Shown here in pieces: positions 46,794 through 59,100 of a DNA stretch of 64,000 nt (the first letter of the stretch is position 1; each line of letters opens with the position of its first letter). Position numbers and translations under genes: made by a program. Source of the DNA: Actinospica robiniae DSM 44927. GTDB taxonomy: Bacteria > Actinomycetota > Actinomycetes > Streptomycetales > Catenulisporaceae. The stretch is taken from contig NZ_KI632511.1 of NCBI RefSeq assembly GCF_000504285.1, forward strand, positions 5,143,372 through 5,207,371, written 5' to 3'. Under the pieces are notes generated by a model. That model was not told the DNA's origin and ran no database searches. It saw only the letters and a list, made by a program, of their open reading frames with translations.

Positions 46794-46809
46794 TGTTCCA
46801 CGTGGAACA
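46794..46809. promoter_or_regulatory. parS-type ParB-binding site, copy 2
   Basis: A second identical TGTTCCACGTGGAACA lies exactly 36 bp from the first. Half-site-like words (TTTCACGCTCGG near 46717 and TGTTCCACGCTCG near 46737) lie to the left. Paired parS sites favour ParB nucleation. Confidence 0.8.
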
Positions 46810-46871
46810 CGCCACCGGACCCGCCGCCCCTCGGTCCGGCCGAGAACTCGCTCAGCTCAGCTCGGCGTAAC

Positions 46872-49199
46872 TCAGCTCAGGGCGGCGTGCACGGCGTCGA
46901 CCAGTTCCTCCGAGGCGGCCGAGCCGATCGCCTCGGCGCCGGCGTCCGGGCGCAGGTAGAAGACATCCACAGCCTGGGGACCGAGCGTCGCGATCCGGGC
47001 CCGGGTGATGTCGCCGCCGATGCCCGCGATGGCCGAGGCGATCCGGTGCAGCAGTCCTGGCGAGTCTTCCGCGCGTACCTCCAGCACCGTCGCGTCACGG
47101 GACGCTCCGGCGAGCAGCCGCACCGACGGCGACGGGGTGAGCGCCGCTTGCTTGCGGACCGACGCGCGCTCACGATCCCTGGTCTCCAGCCGCTCGCCGA
47201 CCTTGAGCGTGCCCGACCTCGCGCTGCGCAGGTCGGTCCGCAGCCTCCCGAGGTCCGGCAGCGAGCCGTACTCCGCCGCGACCGTCCACCGCTGTACCGC
47301 GTACGGCACACCGTCCGCTTCCACGGTGTTGATCTCGGCGGCGAGCACTCTGATATGACGTAGCGTCAGTACTCCGGCGACCAGGGCCAGCACGCCGACC
47401 TGGTCCGGGATCGCCACGTCGATCCGGCCGATTCCGGCGCTACCGGGGGCCAACGCCTTCACCGCGATCTGGTCCGATGCCGCGACTGCTTGCGAGACCA
47501 GGGTCTGATCCGCTTCGTCGTCGGCGTGCGCGGCGCTCGCGCTTCCCGCGGATCCGACTCCGCCGGTCAGAACCGTCTTGGCCCGCGCGGCCAGTTCCCG
47601 GTAGAGCGAAGCGCGCCAGGGCGACCAGACCGCGGGGCCGGTGGCCTGGGAGTCGGCTTCCGTCAACAGGTGCAGCAACGCGACGAACTCCGCCGGGCCG
47701 GTGCCCGAGTCCGCCGCGGCCGCGAGCAGCGGCGCGAGGGTCGCCGGATCGGCGGGATCACGGTGCACGGCAAGCTCGGCGAACAGCAGGTGATAGTGCG
47801 TCAGCGCGGTCAGCGTGGCGACGTCCGCGGGCGCGAAGCCCAAGCGGGCGGCCAGTTTCGCGGTCAGGTCCGCGCCGATCTCGCAGTGGTCGCCGGGCAG
47901 CCCCTTGCCCAGGTCGTGGCACAGCGCCGCGGCGAGGAGAAGGTCGGGGCGAGAGACGCGACGCGTCCGCTCGGCCGCATGCACCACCGTCTCGATGATG
48001 TGACGGTCCACCGTGTGCACGTGCAGGGCGTTGCGCTGCGGCAGGGACCTGATGCGCTCCCACTCCGGCAGCAGCCGGACCAGGATCCCGGTGCGGTCGA
48101 GTTCCTCCCACACCTGAACCAACCCCGGGCCGGCGCCCAGCAGCCGCAGCAACTCGGCGCGCGCGGCCTCGGGCCAAGGCTCGGTCAGATCCGCCCCTGC
48201 CGACGCCAGACGCTCGAGCGACGCGGGCGCGATGGGCAGCCCCGCACGCGCCGCCGCGGACGCGATTCGCAGCGGCAGCACGGGATCGCCGAGGTCTGCC
48301 GCGAGCGCCAGGGCCGCCTCGCCCTCGGCCCGCACCACACCGTCGGCCAGCGGCTCACGTGGCGGCGCCGAACGACGCAGCAGGCCGCCGATCCCCGTGG
48401 AACGGTTGCGGGCCGCGAGCGCCTGCTCCACGCGGCGCCAAGCCACATCGCAGGCGTAGTCGATGGTGCGCGCGGCGTCGGCCACGGCCGTCATCAGCTG
48501 ATCCGCGCCCGCGAAGTCGAGTTCCGCGGCGAGGTCGTCCTGCTCCTGCAACAGCAGGCGATCCGCGGACCGGCCCGTCCGCATGTGCAGGGCGAAGCGG
48601 ACGTCGAGCAGAAACTCCTGTGCCTGCTCGGGTGCCCCGTGCGGCACGTCCGCGATCCAGCTGGCCGCTATGGCGGTCAGGCTGTCCGCGTCCCGTAGGC
48701 CGCCCGCGCACTCCTTGAGGTCGCCCTCCAACCGGTAGGCGAGCTCCCCGTGGCGCTCCCGCCGCTCCTCGCGCATCTGCCGCAACTCCGGCAGCCGCTT
48801 GACCGCGTGCTTGCGCCAATCCGCCAACAGCGTCGCGCGCAAAGCCTCGGTGAGGGCCGGATCCCCGGCCACGTGACGTGCCGTCAGCATGCCGAGCGCG
48901 ACCGGCAGATCCTGCTGGGCCACGCTCCTGGCCTCGGCCACCGTGCGGACCGAGTGGTCGAGCATGGTCTTGGCGTCCCAGATCGGGTACCAGATCGAGT
49001 CGGCGAGCCGGCCGATCTCGGCCTGGTCGCGCGAACCGTCGTGGAGCAGGACGACGTCGAGGTCGCTGCCCGGGCACAGCTGCCGGCGGCCGTAGCCTCC
49101 GACGGCCACCAGAGCCGCCCCTTCGGCCTCGCCCAGAAGCCGGGCCAGCCACTCGTCCGCCGCCTCGGCCCGTTCCCTGCGCTCCTGCGCGTACCGCAT
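46872..49199 (-). CDS. glnD: Bifunctional [protein-PII] uridylyltransferase/uridylyl-removing enzyme
   Basis: A 775-residue GlnD. The nucleotidyltransferase site is GGYGRRQLCPGSDLDVVLL (34-52) with the two Asp of SDLD. A GlnE-like helical region, an HD domain (CHDLGKG with DHCEIG), and two C-terminal ACT domains follow. In Streptomyces GlnD adenylylates rather than uridylylates GlnK; which applies here is not visible. The ATG at 49199 has AGGAGG 9 bases upstream. It ends the amtB-glnB-glnD operon. Confidence 0.96.
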   Translation of the reverse strand: MRYAQERRERAEAADEWLARLLGEAEGAALVAVGGYGRRQLCPGSDLDVVLLHDGSRDQAEIGRLADSIWYPIWDAKTMLDHSVRTVAEARSVAQQDLPVALGMLTARHVAGDPALTEALRATLLADWRKHAVKRLPELRQMREERRERHGELAYRLEGDLKECAGGLRDADSLTAIAASWIADVPHGAPEQAQEFLLDVRFALHMRTGRSADRLLLQEQDDLAAELDFAGADQLMTAVADAARTIDYACDVAWRRVEQALAARNRSTGIGGLLRRSAPPREPLADGVVRAEGEAALALAADLGDPVLPLRIASAAARAGLPIAPASLERLASAGADLTEPWPEAARAELLRLLGAGPGLVQVWEELDRTGILVRLLPEWERIRSLPQRNALHVHTVDRHIIETVVHAAERTRRVSRPDLLLAAALCHDLGKGLPGDHCEIGADLTAKLAARLGFAPADVATLTALTHYHLLFAELAVHRDPADPATLAPLLAAAADSGTGPAEFVALLHLLTEADSQATGPAVWSPWRASLYRELAARAKTVLTGGVGSAGSASAAHADDEADQTLVSQAVAASDQIAVKALAPGSAGIGRIDVAIPDQVGVLALVAGVLTLRHIRVLAAEINTVEADGVPYAVQRWTVAAEYGSLPDLGRLRTDLRSARSGTLKVGERLETRDRERASVRKQAALTPSPSVRLLAGASRDATVLEVRAEDSPGLLHRIASAIAGIGGDITRARIATLGPQAVDVFYLRPDAGAEAIGSAASEELVDAVHAALS

Positions 49200-49296
49200 C
49201 CGGCGACCCTCCTGTGGGCTCGGCGTTCGTATGTCCACGGCCCGTGGCGCCCCGCCGGGAGTCCGACGGGGCGCCACGCGGGCCGCTGCGTGGTGG

Positions 49297-51017
<1,721 letters not shown>

Positions 51018-51119
51018 GTTCACGTTTCCTTCGGATGGCCACGTTCTCGTCAAGGTCAGGAGTGCGGTGCGATGGTTCATTACGATCGCGGCGGTCTGTT
51101 GCCGCTCTGAACGCGCGTT

Positions 51120-51155
51120 GTTTCCTGACCGTGACGGAATGCTCCGCGAGGTTAC
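51120..51155 (-). promoter_or_regulatory. Candidate GlnR-binding site upstream of amtB
   Basis: On the minus strand the sequence reads GTAAC-n6-GAGCA-n4-GTCAC-n6-GAAAC. The second half (GTCAC-ggtcag-GAAAC) fits the actinobacterial GlnR consensus gTnAC-n6-GaAAc exactly, and the first half fits partly; the half-sites are 20 rather than 22 bp apart. A TTCAC precedes by 6 bases. It lies about 105 bp before the amtB start, where GlnR activates amtB in Streptomyces. Confidence 0.6.
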
Positions 51156-51206
51156 GTGTTCGTGAATGCCGCGGTCCGCCGGACCGCTCCGGCGGACCGG
51201 GGCTGA

Positions 51207-52721
51207 TCAGCCGGAGGACGAGGCGGCGGCGCTGTGCAGGCCGGGGACGCCCGGCATGCCGGGCAGGGCGTGCTCGGCGTGGTCCCGTTCCTCCGGGAAG
51301 GCGGCACGCACCCGGGCCGCGGCCTCGCGCAGCTTCTCCTCGGCCTGCCGGGAGCGGATGCGCACGGCGAGCCCGCCGGCGGTACGCAGCGCGGCGACGG
51401 CCGCGGCGCGGTGGCCGAGCACGGCGTGCGCCTCGGCCGAGCCGGTGAGCGCTTCGACCCGGCCGCGCAGCTGCCGCGGGAAGTCCCGCTCGTAGAGCCC
51501 GGCCGCGGTGTCGAACTCGGCCGCGGCCTCGGCCGTCAGCTGCGGCAGCCGGGCGGCGAGGTCGCGCAGGGTGCGGGCGGACTCGAGCCGGACCGACGCC
51601 GGGGTGAAGGCGGGCGGCCACGGGTGGTTCGCCGTGGCCGAGGGCGGGCAGCCGCCGCCGTGCTCGGTCGACCAGCCCTTGGCGTGCAGGGTGCGGGCCC
51701 GCTCCAGCGCGTGCCGGGCCGGCTCGGTGCGGCCGAGGGCGCCGTATCCGCGCGCCTCGACCAGGTCGACGAACGCCGCGGGCAGCGGGTCGAGCTCGCC
51801 GCGGGTGGCGGTGCGCCCGACGATGAGCAGGTCGAGGGCGTCCTGAGCCCGGTTCAGGCCCACCAGCTGGCGCGCGGTGGTGGCGAGGATGACGGCGATG
51901 GTGTTGCGGTCCGTGCTCTCCTTGGCCGCGTGCAGGCCGAGCACGAGGTAGCGCTGGGCGGCCGCCTGCAGCCCGCTGTCCAGGGCCATCTCGCCGGCCA
52001 GCAGGCAGTACTGGGCCGCGATCCGGAAGATCCTGGGGTGGGCCGGCTCCGGGCTGTGCCGGATCAGCTCGGCCACCTCGTAGAGCTGCCCGGTCACCGC
52101 GGCCCGGCGGATCCCGCCGCCGACCGCGGCCTCCCAGTCGCGGAAGACCCGGAGGGTCTCCTCGAGCTGGTCGGCCAGCACCGCGGCCCGCCCCGGCCGG
52201 GTGCGGCCCTGGGCGTGCCCGGCCGCCGCGGGGTCGCCGTGCTCGGACGGCGGGCGCTGCGGCGAGGGGACCAGCGGCAGCAGCCAGCGCTTGACCGGCT
52301 CGATCAGCGCGGTGCCCGCGGCCAGCGGCGGCGCGCCGTCCCCGGCCCGCCGCGACGGGTTCGGCCCGAGCAGCAGGTCGCTGCGGCAGAACTCGGCCAG
52401 CAGCTCCGCGGTGCGCTCGGGGCCCCAGGGCAGGTCGGCCAGGGTGCCCGCGATCGGGCTGGAGGGCTCGCGCAGGCCGAGGTCGCTGAGGGTGACCACG
52501 CAGCCGAAGCGCTCGCTGAAAAGCTCGGTCAGGATCCGCGGGATCGGGTCGCGCGGCTGTTCGCCGTCGAGCCAGCGGCGCACCCGGGAGGTGTCCGTGG
52601 CCACGTGCGTCGCGCCCAGATCCCGGGCCCGGCGGTTGACCATGCGGGCGACTTCGCCCTTCGACCAGCCGCTGCGCTGGAACCAGGAGGCGAACAGGGC
52701 GTTGGGTACGCGTTCAGGCAC
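51207..52721 (-). CDS. nsdA: NsdA-like negative regulator of differentiation
   Basis: A 504-residue protein matching Streptomyces NsdA in its N-terminus (NALFASWFQRSGWSKGEVAR, VNRRARDLGATHVATDTSRV, RRWLDGEQPRDPIPRILTEL), a cryptic helix-turn-helix, then TPR-like helical repeats. In S. coelicolor NsdA represses aerial growth and antibiotic production. Its place between amtB and the prim-pol-like/ftsY genes is the same as in Streptomyces. The GTG at 52721 has only a weak ribosome-binding site. The C-terminal tail is Ala/Gly/Pro-rich. Confidence 0.9.
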   Translation of the reverse strand: MPERVPNALFASWFQRSGWSKGEVARMVNRRARDLGATHVATDTSRVRRWLDGEQPRDPIPRILTELFSERFGCVVTLSDLGLREPSSPIAGTLADLPWGPERTAELLAEFCRSDLLLGPNPSRRAGDGAPPLAAGTALIEPVKRWLLPLVPSPQRPPSEHGDPAAAGHAQGRTRPGRAAVLADQLEETLRVFRDWEAAVGGGIRRAAVTGQLYEVAELIRHSPEPAHPRIFRIAAQYCLLAGEMALDSGLQAAAQRYLVLGLHAAKESTDRNTIAVILATTARQLVGLNRAQDALDLLIVGRTATRGELDPLPAAFVDLVEARGYGALGRTEPARHALERARTLHAKGWSTEHGGGCPPSATANHPWPPAFTPASVRLESARTLRDLAARLPQLTAEAAAEFDTAAGLYERDFPRQLRGRVEALTGSAEAHAVLGHRAAAVAALRTAGGLAVRIRSRQAEEKLREAAARVRAAFPEERDHAEHALPGMPGVPGLHSAAASSSG

Positions 52722-52966
52722 CGGGGATCCCCGCCGTCCCGTCCTGCCTCGGGGTCCGCGCGTCGAGACCGCCCGGCCTTGCCGAAGTAGCCGTGTCGCT
52801 CATGGTGAGGCGAAGGTAACGCCTTGGAGCCGCGTCCCGCAGGCGAATGAAGAAATGCGCCAGGATTCGCCACCCGTGACGTCCTGCGAACGGGGCGCCG
52901 GATGGCTAGCGTTTACCGGGAGAACGGCCGCGTGGGAACGGCCGAGGGCTGTCCGCTCGCCGGAAC

Positions 52967-53548
52967 ATGAAGATCCTTGGGACTGAACAAATGCTGCGTG
53001 GGCCGAATCTCGGAATGCTGCCGCGCCAGGCGCGCCGCCCGGCTCAGGGGGCCGTGCGCGTGACGACGCGCCAGTGCGCGGTGCGCTACGCGGCGTACGG
53101 CTGGCCGGTGACGACGGGGACGACCACCCCGACCCGGGACCCGGAGCGGGCGCAGACGCTGTGGTCGATGCTGCCCAACGCGTCCGTGTACGCGGCCTGC
53201 GGCGAGGCCTTCGACGTGGTCGAGGCGGACGCGCCGTCCGGCCGGGCCGCGCTGGTGCGCCTGGAGCGCCTCGGCGTGCCGGTCGGCCCGGTGCTGTGGG
53301 TGCCCGCGCTCGACCGGATCGGCTTCCTGGTGTGCTGCGGCACGCTCGGGCCGGTCACCTCGCTGCTCGACGCCGGCTACGAGCTGCGCGTGCTCGACCC
53401 CGGCGACCTGGTCGAGCTGCCCGGGCCGCCCGGCGGCCGGGTGCGCTGGCTGCGCGAGCCGGCCCCGGTCGGCACGCCGGCCCTGCCGCCCGCGCACGTC
53501 GTGCTCGGCGGGATCGCGGGCTGCCGGGTGGGGCCGCGGCACGGCTGA
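52967..53548 (+). CDS. Prim-pol-like (bifunctional primase/polymerase N-terminal-type) protein
   Basis: A 193-residue protein resembling the Streptomyces gene annotated 'bifunctional DNA primase/polymerase' at the same place next to ftsY: YAAYGWPVTTGT near the N-terminus, then AFDVVEADAPSGRAALVRLE and a C-terminal RVRWLREPAP. No complete catalytic DxD triad is evident, so activity is doubtful. The start is uncertain: ATG 52967 lacks a ribosome-binding site, while GTG 53060 is preceded by AGGGGG at 8 bases. Confidence 0.7.
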   Translation: MKILGTEQMLRGPNLGMLPRQARRPAQGAVRVTTRQCAVRYAAYGWPVTTGTTTPTRDPERAQTLWSMLPNASVYAACGEAFDVVEADAPSGRAALVRLERLGVPVGPVLWVPALDRIGFLVCCGTLGPVTSLLDAGYELRVLDPGDLVELPGPPGGRVRWLREPAPVGTPALPPAHVVLGGIAGCRVGPRHG

Positions 53549-53553
53549 GACGC

Positions 53554-53588
53554 CGAAGGGCGCCCCCTCGCGAGGTGGGCGCCCTTCG
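53554..53588. terminator. Bidirectional hairpin between the prim-pol-like gene and ftsY
   Basis: Perfect 12-bp arms CGAAGGGCGCCC (53554-53565) and complement (53577-53588) enclose CCTCGCGAGGT, itself nearly self-complementary. It lies between two convergent genes and can serve both. Confidence 0.85.
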
Positions 53589-53618
53589 TCCATGCTCAGT
53601 GCATCAGCGGGCCGCCGG

Positions 53619-54812
<1,194 letters not shown>

Positions 54813-54873
54813 GCGGTCCATTCTGTCAGGAACCGGACGCCGCCCAGGCCACGCGCTCCCCGGGGCGTCCGGC

Positions 54874-55620
54874 TCACTCCAGCCCGGCCAGGTCGAACAC
54901 GAAGCGCATGGCCTCGATCCGCTTGAAGCCGCGCACCGCGTCCAGGATCTTGGTGACGTCCGAGCGCAGGGTGTTGAGCTTGCCGCCCAGGAAGGCGATC
55001 TTCTTGGCCACATAGGCCAGCTCGGCCTGGGCCTGCGCGGCGGCGACCGGAGTGACCGTGCCCGCGGTGAGGAACTCGGCCACCAGCAGGCCGCCCAGCG
55101 AGCCGATGAGGATATTGATCAACATCAGCACGGTGCCCTCGGCCACCTGCGCCTCGCTGCGCACCGCGCGCACGCACTCCCAGGTGGTGCGGACCGAGCC
55201 GGCCAGCGCGTCGAACTCGTCCAAGTACGCGGCCAGGGCCGGCTCGAAGCGGTCGGCCTCCTCGCCGTGCCAGTCCGGCCGCAGCGCCTCGGCCGCCGCG
55301 CGCAGCTGCCCGGCCGCGGCGGCCAGCTCCTGGTAGCCGTGCTCCCACAGCTTCTCCACCCGCTCCAGCTCGGCCCCGTCGCCGGTCAGCGCCTCGAGCG
55401 CGTGGAACGGGTTGGGCGCGCCGGTGTGGTCGCAGATGAAGAAGATCAGCTTCCGCTCGATCGTGCCGATGCCGGGGATCGGGATCGCGGGAAGGTGGAA
55501 GTGGGACAGGTGTTTCCGGCCGATCTCGGCCAGCGCGGCCTGGTCGAGCTGGGCCGGCGCGTGCTCGTGGTAGCAGGACGGGTCGTCCGCCACCGCGTCG
55601 TAGTGGTGCATCCAATGCAT
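54874..55620 (-). CDS. WXG100-like protein with a membrane segment, unknown function
   Basis: A 248-residue protein, not recognised as a named family. A helical region at about 75-160 contains a WHG turn (DWHGEEADRFEPAL, near 115), reminiscent of WXG100/ESX proteins. A hydrophobic stretch (LMLINILIGSLGGLLVAEFL, about 165-185) and a 60-residue helical C-terminus follow. No toxin domain is visible. The start has GGGGGAG 6 bases upstream and lies 3 bp after the preceding small gene, so the two form a pair. It is inserted between ftsY and smc. Confidence 0.6.
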   Translation of the reverse strand: MHWMHHYDAVADDPSCYHEHAPAQLDQAALAEIGRKHLSHFHLPAIPIPGIGTIERKLIFFICDHTGAPNPFHALEALTGDGAELERVEKLWEHGYQELAAAAGQLRAAAEALRPDWHGEEADRFEPALAAYLDEFDALAGSVRTTWECVRAVRSEAQVAEGTVLMLINILIGSLGGLLVAEFLTAGTVTPVAAAQAQAELAYVAKKIAFLGGKLNTLRSDVTKILDAVRGFKRIEAMRFVFDLAGLE

Positions 55621-55623
55621 GGC

Positions 55624-55944
55624 TTACTCCCCCGCCTCGCGCGGCGGCGGGACGGGGGCGGCCGGGCCGGCGAACTCGGCCAGGAACTGGCGCGCCACCG
55701 CGCCCGCCTCGGCCAGGTTCTCCTCGGCCTTGGGCAGCCGGTCGTGGTACGCGTCGCGCACCTTCCCGGCGTCGATCAGTTTTCCGAAGGCGTGTTCGTG
55801 CACGGTCGCGGCCTCGAGGCTCGCGGCCAGCCCGGCGCAGCGCCGCTCCACTTCGGCCAGCGCGTCGACGAGCGCCCGCACCCGTTCCGGCGCGACCCCC
55901 GGCAGCTGCCTGACAGCCCCGTTCACCCCATCCGGCTCGGTCAC
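55624..55944 (-). CDS. Small helical protein, EspC/WXG100-like partner
   Basis: A 106-residue, almost fully helical protein (residues 18-92) ending in a Pro-rich tail. The pattern AFGKLIDAGKVRDAYHDRLP recalls the FG...Y region of EspC/DUF2580 ESX-associated proteins; this is a weak resemblance. It precedes the WXG100-like gene by 3 bp, as small chaperone or co-secreted partners do in type VII systems. The GTG start has no clear ribosome-binding site. Confidence 0.55.
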   Translation of the reverse strand: MTEPDGVNGAVRQLPGVAPERVRALVDALAEVERRCAGLAASLEAATVHEHAFGKLIDAGKVRDAYHDRLPKAEENLAEAGAVARQFLAEFAGPAAPVPPPREAGE

Positions 55945-55994
55945 GCGTGCAGCGTATCGAGCCCCATCAGGGAAGTGAATACGCCTGTGGCTAG

Positions 55995-56156
55995 GGCGCG
56001 TTTGAGAAGTAGCGTCGGATCAGGCCGCGGTGTCTGACGCGTGCGCTCGCAAGGCGCCGGGTCGGGCGCATACTCGCCTCGTCTGTAACCGCTCCGGCAA
56101 CGCAGCGAGCGTGCGTGGCAGGCGTCGCGGCCCCGGCGATACTTCTCCAACGCGCC
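55995..56156. mobile_element. Foldback MITE flanked by CTAG
   Basis: A 162-bp non-coding element flanked by CTAG at 55991-55994 and 56157-56160. Counting the flanking CTAG, 24-bp ends read ctagggcgcgttTgagaagt and its complement, with two mismatches. The arms stay largely complementary for about 68 bp, so nearly the whole element folds back. It carries no transposase. CTAG targets and such ends recall IS5-family insertion sequences. It sits 4 bp from the smc stop codon. Confidence 0.8.
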
Positions 56157-56160
56157 CTAG

Positions 56161-59100
56161 CTAGACGTCTGCCGAGACGACCTGCGCCGGGACGTGGTCG
56201 TGCATCTCGCCGTCGCGCCGCAGCTTCTGCGAGATCACCGTGGTCACGCCGTCGCCGCGCATGGAGACGCCGTAGAGCGCGTCGGCGACCTCCATGGTCC
56301 GCTTCTGGTGGGTGATCACGATCAGCTGGGACGAGGCGCGCAGCTCCTCCATGATCGCGATCAGCCGCTGCAGGTTGGTGTCGTCGAGGGCGGCCTCGAC
56401 CTCGTCCATCACGTAGAACGGCGAGGGGCGGGCCTTGAAGATCGACACCAGCAGGGCCACCGCGGTCAGCGACCGCTCGCCGCCGGAGAGCAGGGAGAGC
56501 CGCTTGACCTTCTTGCCCGGCGGCCGGGCCTCGACCTCGATGCCGGTGGTCAGCATGTCGCTCGGGTCGGTCAGGTACAGCCGGCCCTCGCCGCCCGGGA
56601 AGAGCCGGGAGAAGACGCCCACGAACTCGCGCTCGGTGTCGGCGTAGGCCTCGGCGAAGACCTGCTCGACCCGCTCGTCCACGTCCTTGACCACCTGGAG
56701 CAGGTCGGCCCGGGTCTTCTTGAGGTCTTCGAGCTGCTCGCTGAGGAACTTGTACCGCTCCTCCATCGCGGCGAACTCCTCGAGCGCCAGCGGGTTCACC
56801 TTGCCCAGGGCGGTGTAGTCCTTCTCGGCCTGGCGCAGCCGCTTCTCCTGCTCGACCCGCACGAACTTGACCGTGCCGGGCTCCCCGTTCGCGTCCACGA
56901 CCGGGACCGGCGCCTCCGGTCCGTACTCGGCCACCAGCGCGGTGATCGCGACGCCGTGCTCCTCCATGGCCTTCTCCTCGAGCTGCTCGAGGCGCATGCG
57001 CTTCTCGGCCCGGGCCACTTCGTCGCGGTGGGCGGCGTCGGTGAGCTGGTCGAGCTCTCCGGCCAGCTCGCGGCCGCGGGTGCGCAGCAGGCTCAGGCGC
57101 GCCTCGCGCTCGGCCCGCTCCTTCTCCGCCTGCTCACGCAGCGCGCCGGCCTGGGCCAGCGAGATCTCCAGGCAGGCCAGCGTCTGGCGCACGCCGGAGA
57201 CCACGGCCCGGGCCACCCGCGCCTGCTCGCTCGCCACCGCCTGCCGTTCGGCCGCGCGGGCCCGCGCCTCACGCTCGGCCCGGGCGGCGCGGTCCAGGCC
57301 GTCCGCCCGGCCGGCCAGCGAGCGCGCCCGCTCCTCGCCGGTGCGCACGGCCAGCCGCGCCTCCATCTCGGCCGCACGCGCGGCCGTGGCCTCGGCGGCG
57401 AGCTCGTCGCGCAGCTCGGTCGAGTTCTCCTCGCCCTCGGCCGAGGTCTCGGCCGCGGCCGCGGCCTCCTCGTGTTCGAGCTCGAGGTCGACGAGCGTGC
57501 TCTCGTCCTTCTCCCTGGCCTGCTTCGCCGCGTCGGCCGCCTTGGCGTAGCGCTCGACCTCGGCCAGCGCCGCGCGGGCCTGCCCGCCGAGCCGGCCGAG
57601 CTGCTGGGCCACCGAGGCCTTCTGCGCGTCCGCGGCCCGGCGCTCGGCCACCAGCGCGTCGAGGTGCTGCTTCGCGGCACGCTGCTGGTCGGTGGCCTGC
57701 TCGAGGTCGATCCGCAGGCTCCTGGCCCGCTCGATCGCCTCGGCCAGCTTCTCCGCCGCCTCGTCCACCGCGGCCTGGATCTCCAGCAGCGAAGGGGCGC
57801 TGGAGGAACCGCCGTGCGCGATGTGCCGGCCGAGCACGTCACCCTCACGAGTGACGGCGACCAGCTCGGGACGGGCCTCGAGCAGACGACTCGCCTCGCC
57901 CAGGTCGTCCACTATGGCCATGCCGTACAGCAGCCGCTCCACCGAGGCGCGCATCTCCGTCGGCACCCGCACGAGCCCGGACAGGTAGCGCGCGTACGAC
58001 GGCAGCTCCGGCAGCTCGGCACCCTGGTAGTGGGCGCCGCCGATCACTATGGCCGCCCGGCCCTTGTCCTCGGCCTTCAGCAGGCGCATCGCGTTGACCG
58101 CGGCGTCCGGAGAGCCGACCGCCACCGCGTCCGCGGCCAGGCCGAGCGCCGCGGCCACGGCCGTCTCCGCGCCCTGTTCGATCGTCAGTATCGCCGCGAC
58201 CGAGCCCAGCATCCCGGAGAGCCGGTCGGTGGCGGCGAGCAGCGCGCCCGCGCCGTCCTTGCGGTTCAGGCCGAGTTCGAGGGCTTCCTTACGGGCCGCG
58301 AAGGCTCCGCGCTCGCGCTCCGCGTCGCGCTCGGCCGCCCGCAAGGCGGTCAGCCGCTCCTCGGTCTCGGCCAGCGCGGTGGTGGCCTCCTCGACCTCGG
58401 CGTCGAGGCCGTCTCCGTCCTCGATCCCCTCGACCTGCGCCTTGAGCTCGTCGTATTCGTGCTGCACCGAGGCGGCCCGCCCCCGTGCCTCCTCGTGCGC
58501 GGCCTCGAGCCGGCCCAGCTCCGCGTCCGCGGCGGCCAGCTTCGAGCGCACCGCGCCCACCCGGCCGGCCAGCTTCGCCAGGTTCTCCCGGCGGTCCGCG
58601 GCCGAGCGCACCGCCGCGGCGAGCCGCCGCTCCTCGGCCCCGTGCGCCGCCTCGGCCTCGCCGCGCCGACGCACCGCGTCCGCCAGCGCCTCCTGCGCCT
58701 GGGCGATCTCCTCGGCGAGCGTGTCCTCCTGCTCGCGGATGTACTCGGCCTCGCGCTCCATCTCCTCCGGATCGCGGCCGTGCCGCTCCGTCTGGGCGCC
58801 CTGCGCCAGCTGGGTCAGGTTGCGCAGCCGCTCCCCCGCCAGCGAGCTGGTGCCACGCAGCCGCTCCCGCAGCGAGGAGAGCCGGTACCAGGCCTCCTGA
58901 GTCGCCGCCAGATGCGGTACGAGCTCCTGCACCGAGCGCTCGAGCTCGGTCTCCTGCGCCAGGCAGCTCGCCACCTCGCGCTCGATCCGGGCCCTGCGTT
59001 CCTTGACCGCCTGGTCGTCCGCGGTCTCCTGCTGGTAGGCGGTCTGCAGCGTGACGAACTCGTCCGCGAGCAGGCGCAGCCGGGCGTCGCGCAGGTCCGC

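Noticed and set aside
46758-46809. Reading the two palindromes as a terminator for glnD and the exonuclease
   Set aside because: They are loop-less 16-bp palindromes with identical sequence; terminators in this window have 12-18 bp arms, loops and unrelated sequences. parS fits better.
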